NCBI GenBank assembly: GCA_041855665.1
Contig: JBHAEP010000006.1
Span: forward strand, 1-11,748
Direction of reading: 5' to 3'
From: JBHAEP01 sp041855665
GTDB lineage: Bacteria; Patescibacteriota; Saccharimonadia; Saccharimonadales; Saccharimonadaceae
Length of the DNA: 11,748 nucleotides
The notes beneath the pieces were generated by a model that made no database searches, had not been told where the DNA came from, and was given only the letters and a program-made list of their open reading frames with translations. Below are positions 1-7,115 of the stretch, piece after piece. The first letter of the stretch is position 1. The number at the start of each line of letters is the position of its first letter. Both the position numbers and the translations under genes were made by a program.

Positions 1-1
1 C

Positions 2-1054
2 ACGGCAGCGCATGCCACCGCCTATGCTGAAATGGTCGCCCAAACTGCAGTTCGACGTCGACTTATCAAGGCTAGCGCCGACATATCTGAGCTGGGCTAC
101 AATGAAGATAATTCAATCCCAGAGCTTCTAGGGCAAGCTGAAGCTGAACTTTTCAATGTGTCAGATCAATCACTAAAACAAGATTTGACCAGTATCGAAG
201 AAATTCTAACAGAAAGCTTTGACCGTATCGACGAGCTCCACAAGAATAAGGGAACTCTGAGGGGTATTACAACCGGCTATCGAGATCTAGATAATATGAC
301 GGCAGGACTACAACCTTCGGACTTAATTATTCTTGCCGCTCGTCCGGCCATGGGTAAAACAACATTCGTCACCAACCTAGCTTACAATGTCGCAACAATA
401 GCCAAAAAATCAGTTCTATTTTTCTCGCTCGAGATGAGCAAAGAACAGCTAGTTGATCGTATGCTGGCAGATGCCAGTGGAGTTGACAGCTGGAATATCC
501 GAACAGGAAATTTGACAGATGAGGATTTTTCAAAGCTATCAGAGGCAATGGGGGAAATGGCTGAAGCTCCAATTTTCATCGATGATCAACCAGGTCTAAA
601 CGTACTATCTCTAAGAACCAAAGCTCGGCGCGCTGCACATAACGGTGAACTTGGATTGATAGTAATCGACTACCTACAGCTCATGGAAGGCACTGGACGA
701 TATAACGGCAACCGTGTTCAAGAAGTTTCAGAAATATCACGAGGGTTGAAGCTTGTTGCCAGGGAGTTAAACGTGCCGGTCATCGCACTGAGTCAGCTAA
801 GCCGTACCGTTGAAACTAGAACTCCGCCAATTCCGCAACTTTCAGATCTTCGAGAATCTGGATCTATCGAGCAGGATGCCGATATGGTATCATTCCTGTA
901 TCGACCTGGATACTATGAGCCAGACAATCCAGATTTAGCTAATATTACAGATTTGATTATCGCCAAGCACCGTCATGGTCCGGTCGGAAGAGTTCAGCTT
1001 TACTTCCACCCTGAGAGACTACGTTTTATGTCGCTTGATCGAACCCATGAATAA
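2..1054 (+). CDS. dnaB: Replicative DNA helicase DnaB (5' partial)
   Basis: Hexameric 5'-3' helicase that unwinds DNA at the replication fork and recruits primase. The frame is open to the left edge: codons 2-31 read TAAHATAYAE, a good match to the end of the DnaB N-terminal domain, so the ATG at 32 is internal and roughly 100 residues are missing. Counting from that Met, the RecA-like domain has Walker A ARPAMGKTT (about 103-111), the catalytic Glu segment SLEMS (about 132-136), Walker B LIVIDYLQL (about 209-217), the DNA-contact segment around SQLSR (254-258) and SDLRESGSIEQDAD (271-284), and near the C-terminus KHRHGPVGR, where the inter-subunit arginine finger lies. No intein is seen. The stop is TAA. 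Upstream neighbours are outside the window. Family assignment is secure. Confidence 0.97.
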   Translation, partial: TAAHATAYAEMVAQTAVRRRLIKASADISELGYNEDNSIPELLGQAEAELFNVSDQSLKQDLTSIEEILTESFDRIDELHKNKGTLRGITTGYRDLDNMTAGLQPSDLIILAARPAMGKTTFVTNLAYNVATIAKKSVLFFSLEMSKEQLVDRMLADASGVDSWNIRTGNLTDEDFSKLSEAMGEMAEAPIFIDDQPGLNVLSLRTKARRAAHNGELGLIVIDYLQLMEGTGRYNGNRVQEVSEISRGLKLVARELNVPVIALSQLSRTVETRTPPIPQLSDLRESGSIEQDADMVSFLYRPGYYEPDNPDLANITDLIIAKHRHGPVGRVQLYFHPERLRFMSLDRTHE

Positions 1055-1073
1055 ATCGCTCAAGGTATTTTTT
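1034..1073 (+). terminator. Possible Rho-independent terminator of dnaB
   Basis: A 9-position stem, 1034-1042 against 1056-1064, pairs at 8 of 9 positions (one T/C mismatch at 1039/1059) around a 13-nt loop. After three bases it is followed by six Ts (1068-1073). The hairpin spans the dnaB stop codon. The mismatch and large loop make it moderate at best. It would separate dnaB from the promoter that immediately follows. Confidence 0.4.
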
Positions 1074-1074
1074 G

Positions 1075-1083
1075 TGCTATAAT
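1075..1083 (+). promoter_or_regulatory. Extended -10 promoter of the membrane protein gene
   Basis: TGCTATAAT is a perfect extended -10 element (TGn-TATAAT). No convincing -35 box lies 16-18 bp upstream, as is common for extended -10 promoters. Transcription would start around 1089-1091, only about 4-6 nt before the ATG at 1095, and no Shine-Dalgarno sequence is present. The mRNA is therefore predicted to be nearly leaderless. Confidence 0.6.
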
Positions 1084-1094
1084 ATAAGTTAATT

Positions 1095-2558
1095 ATGAAA
1101 AAACGAATAACTAAACTTTTTATCTATAAATGGCGCTTTATCATAGGCTACATTCTAGCTTTTGCGGTTCTCGGAATCACATTGGCAATCGCAGGTCTGA
1201 TAGCTCCTGGCGGAGTAACACTCAGCGAACAGCAGGAGATAGTAGACACTTACAGGCTACTCGATGATAATTTTCCGCCAGCTGAAACTGTTATAAATGC
1301 TCCGTTTAGAGCTCTACAATTAGCAAGCATAACAACCCTAGGTATCACAACCCTATCAATTAAACTGAGCGCGTTGATCATAGGGTTTATTTCAGCACTT
1401 ATGCTGTTTCGTCTTTTGAAGATTTGGTTCAAGCCAAACGTAGCAGTTTTAGCCAGCGTATTAACCGTAGCCACAAGTCAATTTATCTTAATATCTCAAT
1501 CTGGAACCGGTCAGATAATGATGGTTTTTTGGCCGGTTGCAATTTTATTATTTGCAACTTTAATATCTAAAAAAACCAACCTCCAGCCACTTTGGCAAAT
1601 ATTATTAGCTTTTTCTTTAGCTTTAAGCATTTACACGCCTTTGAGTATTTATATAATTTTAATACTGGGTGGCGTTCTACTGCTACATCCAAAATTACGG
1701 TTTACATTCAAGTCAATAAATAAAAAAGCAGCACTAGGTGCTGGAGTTTTCGGAGTTCTGGCTCTATCTCCGCTCTTTTACGCGGCCTTCAATAGCCCTT
1801 CAGCTATCCTAAAGCTTCTAGGCATACCAACAAATGGATTCAATCTACTAGATAATATAAAAAATTTATCAGGCCAATTTTTTAACTTTTTCCAGCCAGT
1901 AAATGGTGAGATCCTGGCACCGGTTTTTGGACTTGGAACCCTAGCTTTAATGCTAATCGGAGTAGTGAATTTAATAAAAAACTACCACTCAATCAAAAGC
2001 TATATCGTCGGCGCTTGGATAATCCTATTAATTCCAATCCTAATCATCAACCCGTCTTTGACCGTAGCTATTTTTATTCCGTCTGTAATATTAATGGCGA
2101 CTGGACTACAGACATTAATAAAATTATGGTATGGAATCTTCCCTCAAAACCCATACGCTAGATTGACTGGACTCTTGCCACTAGCAATCTTGATTAGTGG
2201 ACTAACGTTTACAGGTATCGAACGCTTCACCAACGGCTACCGATATCAGTCGGGAGTTTACAGTGTTTTTTCAAAGGATATTAGCATAATAAACTCCTTT
2301 GCTAAAACTAAAAATCCAGCAAAGTCAGATACATTCCTATATATTCAGGATAAAAATCAGCAGGATTTCTATAAAATAGTTGCTAAAGAATCTAAAAACT
2401 TTACCTATATCGATCAACCTCAAGAACTAATAGACAGTCAAATCGTAATATCAGATCAACAAATAGCATCAAAAGACTTAGAATTATCATCAATACTTAC
2501 AAACCCAGCAAAACAAAATGCTGATCGATTCTATATCTATAAAAAATCATCAAATTAA
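1095..2558 (+). CDS. Polytopic membrane protein, GT-C glycosyltransferase-like
   Basis: Not recognised as a named gene. The 487 residues contain about ten predicted membrane segments (roughly 15-37, 88-107, 115-135, 140-157, 167-198, 212-231, 273-295, 302-318, 320-345, 356-373) and a soluble C-terminal part of about 110 residues. The layout resembles ArnT/PMT-type GT-C enzymes: a first helix, an outside loop of about 50 residues with DD (57-58), NAPF (68-71) and a run ending SIKLSALIIG (88-97), then packed helices. The usual acidic catalytic pair of the first loop is not clear, so activity on a lipid-linked sugar is only a possibility. Its TATAAT box lies just before the ATG and no ribosome binding site is seen. 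It sits alone between dnaB and ybaB and is more AT-rich than its neighbours by eye. It could also be an unrelated envelope protein. Confidence 0.8.
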   Translation: MKKRITKLFIYKWRFIIGYILAFAVLGITLAIAGLIAPGGVTLSEQQEIVDTYRLLDDNFPPAETVINAPFRALQLASITTLGITTLSIKLSALIIGFISALMLFRLLKIWFKPNVAVLASVLTVATSQFILISQSGTGQIMMVFWPVAILLFATLISKKTNLQPLWQILLAFSLALSIYTPLSIYIILILGGVLLLHPKLRFTFKSINKKAALGAGVFGVLALSPLFYAAFNSPSAILKLLGIPTNGFNLLDNIKNLSGQFFNFFQPVNGEILAPVFGLGTLALMLIGVVNLIKNYHSIKSYIVGAWIILLIPILIINPSLTVAIFIPSVILMATGLQTLIKLWYGIFPQNPYARLTGLLPLAILISGLTFTGIERFTNGYRYQSGVYSVFSKDISIINSFAKTKNPAKSDTFLYIQDKNQQDFYKIVAKESKNFTYIDQPQELIDSQIVISDQQIASKDLELSSILTNPAKQNADRFYIYKKSSN

Positions 2559-2560
2559 GC

Positions 2561-2566
2561 TATAAT
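2561..2566 (+). promoter_or_regulatory. -10 box of the ybaB-recR-DHH-cysS operon
   Basis: TATAAT lies three bases after the preceding stop codon. The -35 position (about 2538-2543, TATAAA) is poor. The predicted start near 2573 gives a leader of about 29 nt that contains a Shine-Dalgarno sequence, unlike the other promoters in the window. Confidence 0.5.
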
Positions 2567-2586
2567 ATATACTATAAGCAAAAATA

Positions 2587-2591
2587 GGGAG
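2587..2591 (+). promoter_or_regulatory. Ribosome binding site of ybaB
   Basis: GGGAG lies 10 nt before the ATG at 2602. It supports that start and shows that this first gene of a transcript uses a Shine-Dalgarno leader. Confidence 0.6.
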
Positions 2592-2601
2592 AATTAATAA
2601 A

Positions 2602-2904
2602 ATGGCTTTTGACCAAATGAAAATGCTGAATCAAATGAAAAAAATTCAGAAAGAACTAAAGAAGCAAAAAGTTGTCGTAGCTGCAGGCGGTGAAGACGAC
2701 GATCCAGCCGTTGAAGTTACTGTTAATGGTGAGCTAAAAGTCGAAAACATCAAAATCAATCCTAAATATGTTGACCTTGACGATATCGAAGAACTAGAGG
2801 GATGGATTGAAGCTGCTATTCGCGACGGCAACGCGAAAGCACAAGAAATTGCTGCTGAAAAAATGAAGCCAATGATGGGCGGTCTTGGCAATCTAGGATT
2901 TTAA
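2602..2904 (+). CDS. ybaB: YbaB/EbfC family nucleoid-associated protein
   Basis: A small DNA-binding protein of 100 residues, the normal family length. Members form tweezer-like dimers that bind DNA and are thought to affect nucleoid structure and, through gene linkage, RecR-dependent repair. Visible traits are a Lys-rich N-terminal helix (QMKKIQKELKKQK, about 11-23), a central beta region with VEVTVNGELKVENIKINPK (about 37-55), a helix through EAAIRDGNAKAQE and the Met/Gly-rich tail MKPMMGGLGNLGF. Its stop overlaps the recR start by 1 nt (TAATG). The ybaB-recR pairing is widely conserved, but the dnaX gene usually found upstream is absent here. Assignment is firm; molecular role in this organism is inferred. 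Confidence 0.95.
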   Translation: MAFDQMKMLNQMKKIQKELKKQKVVVAAGGEDDDPAVEVTVNGELKVENIKINPKYVDLDDIEELEGWIEAAIRDGNAKAQEIAAEKMKPMMGGLGNLGF

Positions 2905-3518
2905 TGTCCAGCCTATTACCAAAGGCGCTAATTAAGGTTATCGATGAACTCGGAAGACTACCGGGTGTTGGTGCGCGTACCGCAGAACGTTACGCGTACT
3001 TTCTTTTGAAATCTCAAAAGAATCGAGTCGAAAATATCGCTCAAGCAATCAAAGACCTGCCTAGTGGCGTCGCAACCTGTCCAATAACTTACGCCTTGAT
3101 AAATCCAGAGGATGAGGTGTCGCCTCTATATAGCGACCCGTCCAGAAACAAGCAAATAATCGCAGTAGTTGAGGAACCTCTTGATATTATTGCTCTGGAA
3201 AAAACTGGTCAATTTAATGGCACTTATCATGTGCTAGGTGGAGCGATTAGCCCGATTGACGGGATTGGACCAGAACAACTTCACATCCCAGAACTAGCAA
3301 AACGAATTCAAGATGACAAAGTAGAAGAAGTTATTATCGCAACAAACGCTAGTGTCGAAGGCGAATCTACGGCGCTATTTCTACAGAAATTCCTACAAGA
3401 AAACCAAATTAACGTTAAGTTAACCCGTCTAGCGCGCGGAATTCCTGTTGGGGTTGATCTGGAATACGCCGACCAGATAACTCTATCGCACGCACTGGAA
3501 GGAAGGAAGATTTTATAA
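2904..3518 (+). CDS. recR: Recombination mediator RecR with degenerate zinc finger
   Basis: RecR forms a ring-shaped clamp on DNA and works with RecO (and RecF) to load RecA on SSB-coated gaps. The 204 residues include the helix-hairpin-helix GRLPGVGARTAERY (about 17-30) and the Toprim domain: AVVEEP (87-92), LGGAISPIDGIGPEQL (111-126), TNASVEGESTA (148-158). The C-terminal RGIPVGVDLEYADQ and LEGRKIL complete it. The zinc finger is odd: the CxxC pairs read C59-P-I-T62 and S73-P-L-Y76, so three of four ligands are gone, although the following SDPSRN matches the family. The Toprim and HhH are intact, so the gene is probably functional without zinc. It overlaps ybaB and the next gene by 1 nt each, implying translational coupling. 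Confidence 0.96.
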   Translation: MSSLLPKALIKVIDELGRLPGVGARTAERYAYFLLKSQKNRVENIAQAIKDLPSGVATCPITYALINPEDEVSPLYSDPSRNKQIIAVVEEPLDIIALEKTGQFNGTYHVLGGAISPIDGIGPEQLHIPELAKRIQDDKVEEVIIATNASVEGESTALFLQKFLQENQINVKLTRLARGIPVGVDLEYADQITLSHALEGRKIL

Positions 3519-4528
3519 TGGAACTAACATCTAGTGAAATCTCAGCTATCGAAAGAATCGAAAAAGCAAACAATATCGTTATAATTCAGGCAGAAAATCC
3601 CGACGGAGACAGTTTAGGTACGGCTGTTGGTCTTGAAGGCATTTTAGTAAAGCTAGGCAAAAAAGTTTCACTACATTGTCCGGTTGATATCCCAAAATAC
3701 CTGCGATATATAAAAGGCTGGGATAGAGTTAGTCAAGATTTTGATTTCAACTCTGACCTTGCGATAATAGTTGACACTACATCTAAAATATTAATGTCTA
3801 AAAGCACAGACAATCCTGCTATATCCAGCTTTCTAAATAAAAATCCAGTAGTCGTTTTTGATCATCACACCAGCACAATGGATTTTGATTTTTCAGCCGA
3901 GCTAATATCTCGACATTTTACTGCAACTGGCGAACTAGTATTTGAAATATCAAAATCCAGAGAATGGGAGATCGACAGTGAAACAGCAGACTCCTTAGTG
4001 ATTGCTATATTAAGCGACAGCCTAGGGTTAACAACAGAGAATGTAACTAGCGAAACATTCAAAAGAGTTGGCGAACTAGTGGATTCTGGAGCTAATATAC
4101 CAGCTATTGAAAACTCGCGTCGAGAATTCATGAAAAAGAGCCCAGAAATCTTGCAATACAAAGGTCAGTTGATATCCAGGGTGGAATATCACTTAGGTGG
4201 TAAGCTAGCCGTAGTTAATATTCCTTGGAATGAAATTAAAGACTATAGTGATCAATATAATCCTGGCGCACTAATCGGGGAAGAATTAAGACTGGTCGAG
4301 GGAGTTGAAGTAAATATCGTCATTAAAACCTATCCAGATGGTAAATTAACCGCAAGAATTCGCTCAAACCAACCAATTGCCGATACGCTAGCCGGGTACT
4401 TCGGCGGAGGTGGACATCCCTATGCTGCAGGTTTTCGAATATACGAATCTTATCAAAATATTTATCCAGAATTAATTTCTGCAGTCGATAAACTGCTGAA
4501 TGAGGTTGAGAATGAAAATTTACAATAG
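3518..4528 (+). CDS. DHH/DHHA1 phosphoesterase, NrnA/RecJ-like
   Basis: A 336-residue DHH-family phosphoesterase. NrnA-type relatives hydrolyse nanoRNA, pAp or cyclic-dinucleotide products using Mn2+; the exact substrate cannot be read here. Motif I is NPDGD (27-31), followed by a central Asp in IIVDTT (D86), the DHH signature (115-117), a further Asp in LSDS (D167) and the DHHA1 substrate-binding motif GGGGHPYAAG (296-305). The His normally three residues before the Pro of motif I (HxNPDGD) is Ala25 here, an unusual change in a likely metal ligand. No membrane or sensory domain is attached. A purine-rich GGAAGG tract (3497-3510) inside recR is the likely ribosome binding site. It overlaps recR by 1 nt and cysS by 17 nt. 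The stop is TAG. Confidence 0.92.
   Translation: MELTSSEISAIERIEKANNIVIIQAENPDGDSLGTAVGLEGILVKLGKKVSLHCPVDIPKYLRYIKGWDRVSQDFDFNSDLAIIVDTTSKILMSKSTDNPAISSFLNKNPVVVFDHHTSTMDFDFSAELISRHFTATGELVFEISKSREWEIDSETADSLVIAILSDSLGLTTENVTSETFKRVGELVDSGANIPAIENSRREFMKKSPEILQYKGQLISRVEYHLGGKLAVVNIPWNEIKDYSDQYNPGALIGEELRLVEGVEVNIVIKTYPDGKLTARIRSNQPIADTLAGYFGGGGHPYAAGFRIYESYQNIYPELISAVDKLLNEVENENLQ
4502..4506 (+). promoter_or_regulatory. Ribosome binding site that fixes the cysS start
   Basis: GAGGT lies 5 nt before the ATG at 4512. It overlaps the upstream in-frame ATG at 4500, which therefore cannot use it and has no clear site of its own. Confidence 0.6.
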
Positions 4529-5927
4529 CCTAAAAAACCAAGTTGAAGATTTTAAACCGATAGATAATTCTTCAGTTCGAATTTATAGTTGTGGACCAAC
4601 AGTATACGACAGGGTTCATATTGGAAACTTGAGCGCATTCATAGTTGCAGACACCCTTCGTAGGACGCTTAAGGCGCTAGATTTTAATGTTCAGCATGTA
4701 ATGAATTTAACTGATGTTGATGATAAAACCATCAAGAAGTCAGCAGCCGAATACCCAAACCTAGACGCCAAGGCAGCACTCCAAAAAAGCACTATCTACT
4801 ACAGCGAGTTCTTTTTCGAAGACATGAAAAAAGTTGGCAACAAGCTCGAAGATATAAAATTTGTTCGAGCAACCGACCAAAAAACCATCGACGGAATGAA
4901 AAAACTCATCACTGATTTAGTAAACAATAATATAGCCTATATAGCCGAAGATGGGATATATTTTAGTATAGAAGCCTACAAAAATAAAGGTAAAAAATAC
5001 GGCCAACTGGTTGAGATTACAGAATCTAACACCAGTAACTCTCGCGTAAATAGCGATGAGTATGATAAAGATACCGCTCACGATTTTGCGCTATGGAAAA
5101 AAGCAAAAGAAGGAGAGCCTTTCTGGGAATTTAATATTAACAACCAAGACCTATCTGGTCGCCCAGGATGGCATATTGAATGTTCTGTAATGAGCTCCGG
5201 GGAATTAGGTCAGCCTTTCGACATTCACACTGGCGGTATTGATTTAAAATTCCCGCATCATGAAAATGAAATCGCTCAAAGCACGGCGCTTGGAGAGGAT
5301 GTTTATGCTAAATATTTCGTCCACAATGAACATATTTTAGTAGACGGCAAAAAAATGAGTAAAAGTCTAGGTAACTTCTTTACGCTTGAAGATTTAATAA
5401 AACGCGGAGTTGACCCACTTGCTTTTAGATTACTGGTTCTGCAGTCAAACTACCAAAAACCAACAAATTTTAGTTTTGAACTAGCCGAGTCGGCTCATAA
5501 TAGGCTTGTGAATTGGCAAAATGTAGCTAGTTTAAGATGGCAGATTCATCCACAAAAAGAAAAAACCGTTAGCCTATTAGCAGATAAAGGTGTGTTTTTG
5601 GAAAAAATATCCAACAACCTAAATACTCCCGAGGCGCTAGCTTTTGTAGATAATGTATTTGATAAAATCAATAAATCTAAGATTGATGAAATTGATAAAA
5701 CATCTTTCGTGGAATTCTTGACATTAATTGATGATACTTTAGGTCTAGACTTACTGTCAAAAACTCCCGATATCCCAGAAAACGCCAAACTTAAAATCCT
5801 GGAAAGGGAGCGATCTCGCGAAAATAAAGATTGGGAAACCAGCGATACCTTGCGAGAAGAAATTGAATCAAATTTCAAAATAACAATCAAAGATACTCCA
5901 AACGGAACAATCTGGAGTTATAAATAA
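4512..5927 (+). CDS. cysS: Cysteinyl-tRNA synthetase
   Basis: Class I synthetase that charges tRNA-Cys with cysteine in the cytoplasm. The start at 4512 (MKIYNSL) is preferred over the ATG at 4500 because homologues begin at this point and GAGGT is well spaced from it; the protein is then 471 residues, a normal length. The adenylate-binding site has HIGN (36-39) and KMSKS (281-285). The expected zinc ligands are present: C27 in SCGPTVYD, C224 in GWHIECS, H249 and E253 in FPHHENE. The C-terminal part keeps the anticodon-recognition helices and ends with the typical DTPNGTIW. It overlaps the DHH gene by 17 nt and closes the operon, followed 4 nt later by the terminator. Nothing suggests a mini-ligase (MshC) or a truncation. 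Confidence 0.97.
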   Translation: MKIYNSLKNQVEDFKPIDNSSVRIYSCGPTVYDRVHIGNLSAFIVADTLRRTLKALDFNVQHVMNLTDVDDKTIKKSAAEYPNLDAKAALQKSTIYYSEFFFEDMKKVGNKLEDIKFVRATDQKTIDGMKKLITDLVNNNIAYIAEDGIYFSIEAYKNKGKKYGQLVEITESNTSNSRVNSDEYDKDTAHDFALWKKAKEGEPFWEFNINNQDLSGRPGWHIECSVMSSGELGQPFDIHTGGIDLKFPHHENEIAQSTALGEDVYAKYFVHNEHILVDGKKMSKSLGNFFTLEDLIKRGVDPLAFRLLVLQSNYQKPTNFSFELAESAHNRLVNWQNVASLRWQIHPQKEKTVSLLADKGVFLEKISNNLNTPEALAFVDNVFDKINKSKIDEIDKTSFVEFLTLIDDTLGLDLLSKTPDIPENAKLKILERERSRENKDWETSDTLREEIESNFKITIKDTPNGTIWSYK

Positions 5928-5931
5928 AATT

Positions 5932-5958
5932 AAATCCCCGAAATACTCGGGGATTTTT
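5932..5958. terminator. Bidirectional Rho-independent terminator
   Basis: A perfect 10-bp stem (5932-5941 with 5947-5956) including CCCCG/CGGGG and a 5-nt loop is followed by Ts on the plus strand. On the minus strand it is followed by ATTTTATTT. It lies between the convergent cysS and AI-2E genes and serves both; the plus-strand U-tract reaches the last codons of the AI-2E gene. Confidence 0.9.
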
Positions 5959-5960
5959 AT

Positions 5961-7100
5961 TTAGGCTTTATTGTTCGCCGTAATCTTTTTTACTAATTTA
6001 CTAACCGACTGCGAACCTTGCTGCCGCTTGGTTTTCGCACGCTTCAAGTAATCTTGCAGTAGAACTTTGCAACATCCAGCTATAGGGATTGCAATAATAC
6101 CCCCGGCTGGGCCAAACATATATATACCTATAGTCACGGAAGCCAAAACTGTTAGGGCAGATAGCTCAAGGCTTTTTCCTTGAACATGTGGCGAGATTAC
6201 ATTATTTTCAATTTGCTGATAAATCACAAAGTAGATAACATATACAACTGCCGCAGTTAGATTATTAAACGCTAGTAGTAGGGTCACTAAAGCTCCGCCA
6301 ATAGTCGCCCCGAACATTGGAATCAAAGACAATAGGAAGGTAATGGCGATAGTCGGCATAGAAAGATTAGATGGTATTTCTGGGAATACCATACTCAATA
6401 TAAATACCACCAAGCCGGCCGCTAATGCACCTATTGAAGAAACTATTAGCTGTCCAACCACATAACCAGTGACGACATTATACATCTTGTCCACTAACTG
6501 CTTATGGTTTTCCATTTTTTCCTTGTCAGAGTAGAGTTTCCACAATCGCTGAATCCAAACTGGACCTTCTACTAGCATCAAAAATGATAAAACTAAAACC
6601 AACAATCCTGCAGTCAAAAACGCAGCAAAAGATCCAACACTACTAATGATAGTGCTTCCCGCATTTGCCGCCCAGCCAGAAGCTTGCTCGCTAATTGAAT
6701 TTATAGCACTGTCCATCTGAGGTCGAAGTCCGTTGTTGTCGATAAAATCATTCAGTCCACTCCATTGTTGACTAATGTCTTCGACAACTCCAGGTATCGT
6801 TTGAGCTAGTCTAGCAGACTGCTCGATTATAGGAGGAACGACTGTTATACCAAAACCAGTGATAATTGTCACCACGGTCAAAAAGGCAATTGCCGTTCCG
6901 CCAACTCGGCTTTTTCCTGGAAGCAACTTAGCTAACTTTCCAACCGGAGTATTTAAAGCCATAGCCAAGAAAAAAGCAATTCCAATAATAATCAATGCTG
7001 TTCTAGCTGAATAAACCATAAGTCCGGCAAGTACGAAACCAAGGACTACCAACCAAAAACGAACAAAGGTTTTTGTATCTATTTCAATCTTTACTTTCAT
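5961..7100 (-). CDS. AI-2E family transporter (PF01594-type membrane protein)
   Basis: A 379-residue inner-membrane protein of the family that includes TqsA, YdiK, PerM and some Na+/H+ antiporters; the substrate here is unknown. Predicted membrane segments are about 14-30, 33-50, 68-90, 155-177, 209-237, 247-281, 284-300 and 314-345. A periplasmic-side domain of roughly 60 residues follows the third helix (about 91-150). The diagnostic stretch is QQIENNVISPHVQGKSLELS (295-314), followed by the hydrophobic AGGIIAIPIAG (332-342). The C-terminus is Lys/Arg-rich and cytoplasmic. It lies 15 nt downstream of tgt on the same strand. No Shine-Dalgarno is seen, but a TATAAT lies 7 nt before the ATG, so it may have its own leaderless transcript. 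A link to autoinducer-2 should not be assumed. Confidence 0.93.
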   Translation of the reverse strand: MKVKIEIDTKTFVRFWLVVLGFVLAGLMVYSARTALIIIGIAFFLAMALNTPVGKLAKLLPGKSRVGGTAIAFLTVVTIITGFGITVVPPIIEQSARLAQTIPGVVEDISQQWSGLNDFIDNNGLRPQMDSAINSISEQASGWAANAGSTIISSVGSFAAFLTAGLLVLVLSFLMLVEGPVWIQRLWKLYSDKEKMENHKQLVDKMYNVVTGYVVGQLIVSSIGALAAGLVVFILSMVFPEIPSNLSMPTIAITFLLSLIPMFGATIGGALVTLLLAFNNLTAAVVYVIYFVIYQQIENNVISPHVQGKSLELSALTVLASVTIGIYMFGPAGGIIAIPIAGCCKVLLQDYLKRAKTKRQQGSQSVSKLVKKITANNKA

Positions 7101-7107
7101 GATATTA

Positions 7108-7113
7108 ATTATA
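7108..7113 (-). promoter_or_regulatory. Possible -10 box before the AI-2E gene
   Basis: TATAAT on the minus strand ends 7 nt before the ATG (7100), in the 15-nt gap after tgt. A weak TTATCA (7132-7137) lies 18 bp upstream. The predicted start is at the ATG itself. It may be a chance AT-rich match inside an operon. Confidence 0.35.
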
Positions 7114-7115
7114 GA

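Noticed and set aside
369..579. Two short minus-strand open frames inside dnaB
   Set aside because: They lie antisense to strongly conserved helicase sequence, have no ribosome binding site and no recognisable protein features.
2559..2580. Near-palindrome in the AT-rich gap before ybaB as an operator
   Set aside because: The arms do not pair cleanly and the AT-rich composition explains the resemblance; the TATAAT inside it is the better reading.
4500..4511. ATG at 4500 as the cysS start
   Set aside because: It adds MRLR before the conserved MKIYNSL, and the GAGGT site overlaps it; the ATG at 4512 is better placed.
5546..5890. A 114-residue minus-strand open frame inside cysS
   Set aside because: Antisense to the conserved C-terminal helices of the synthetase and Ser/Leu-rich in the manner of shadow frames.
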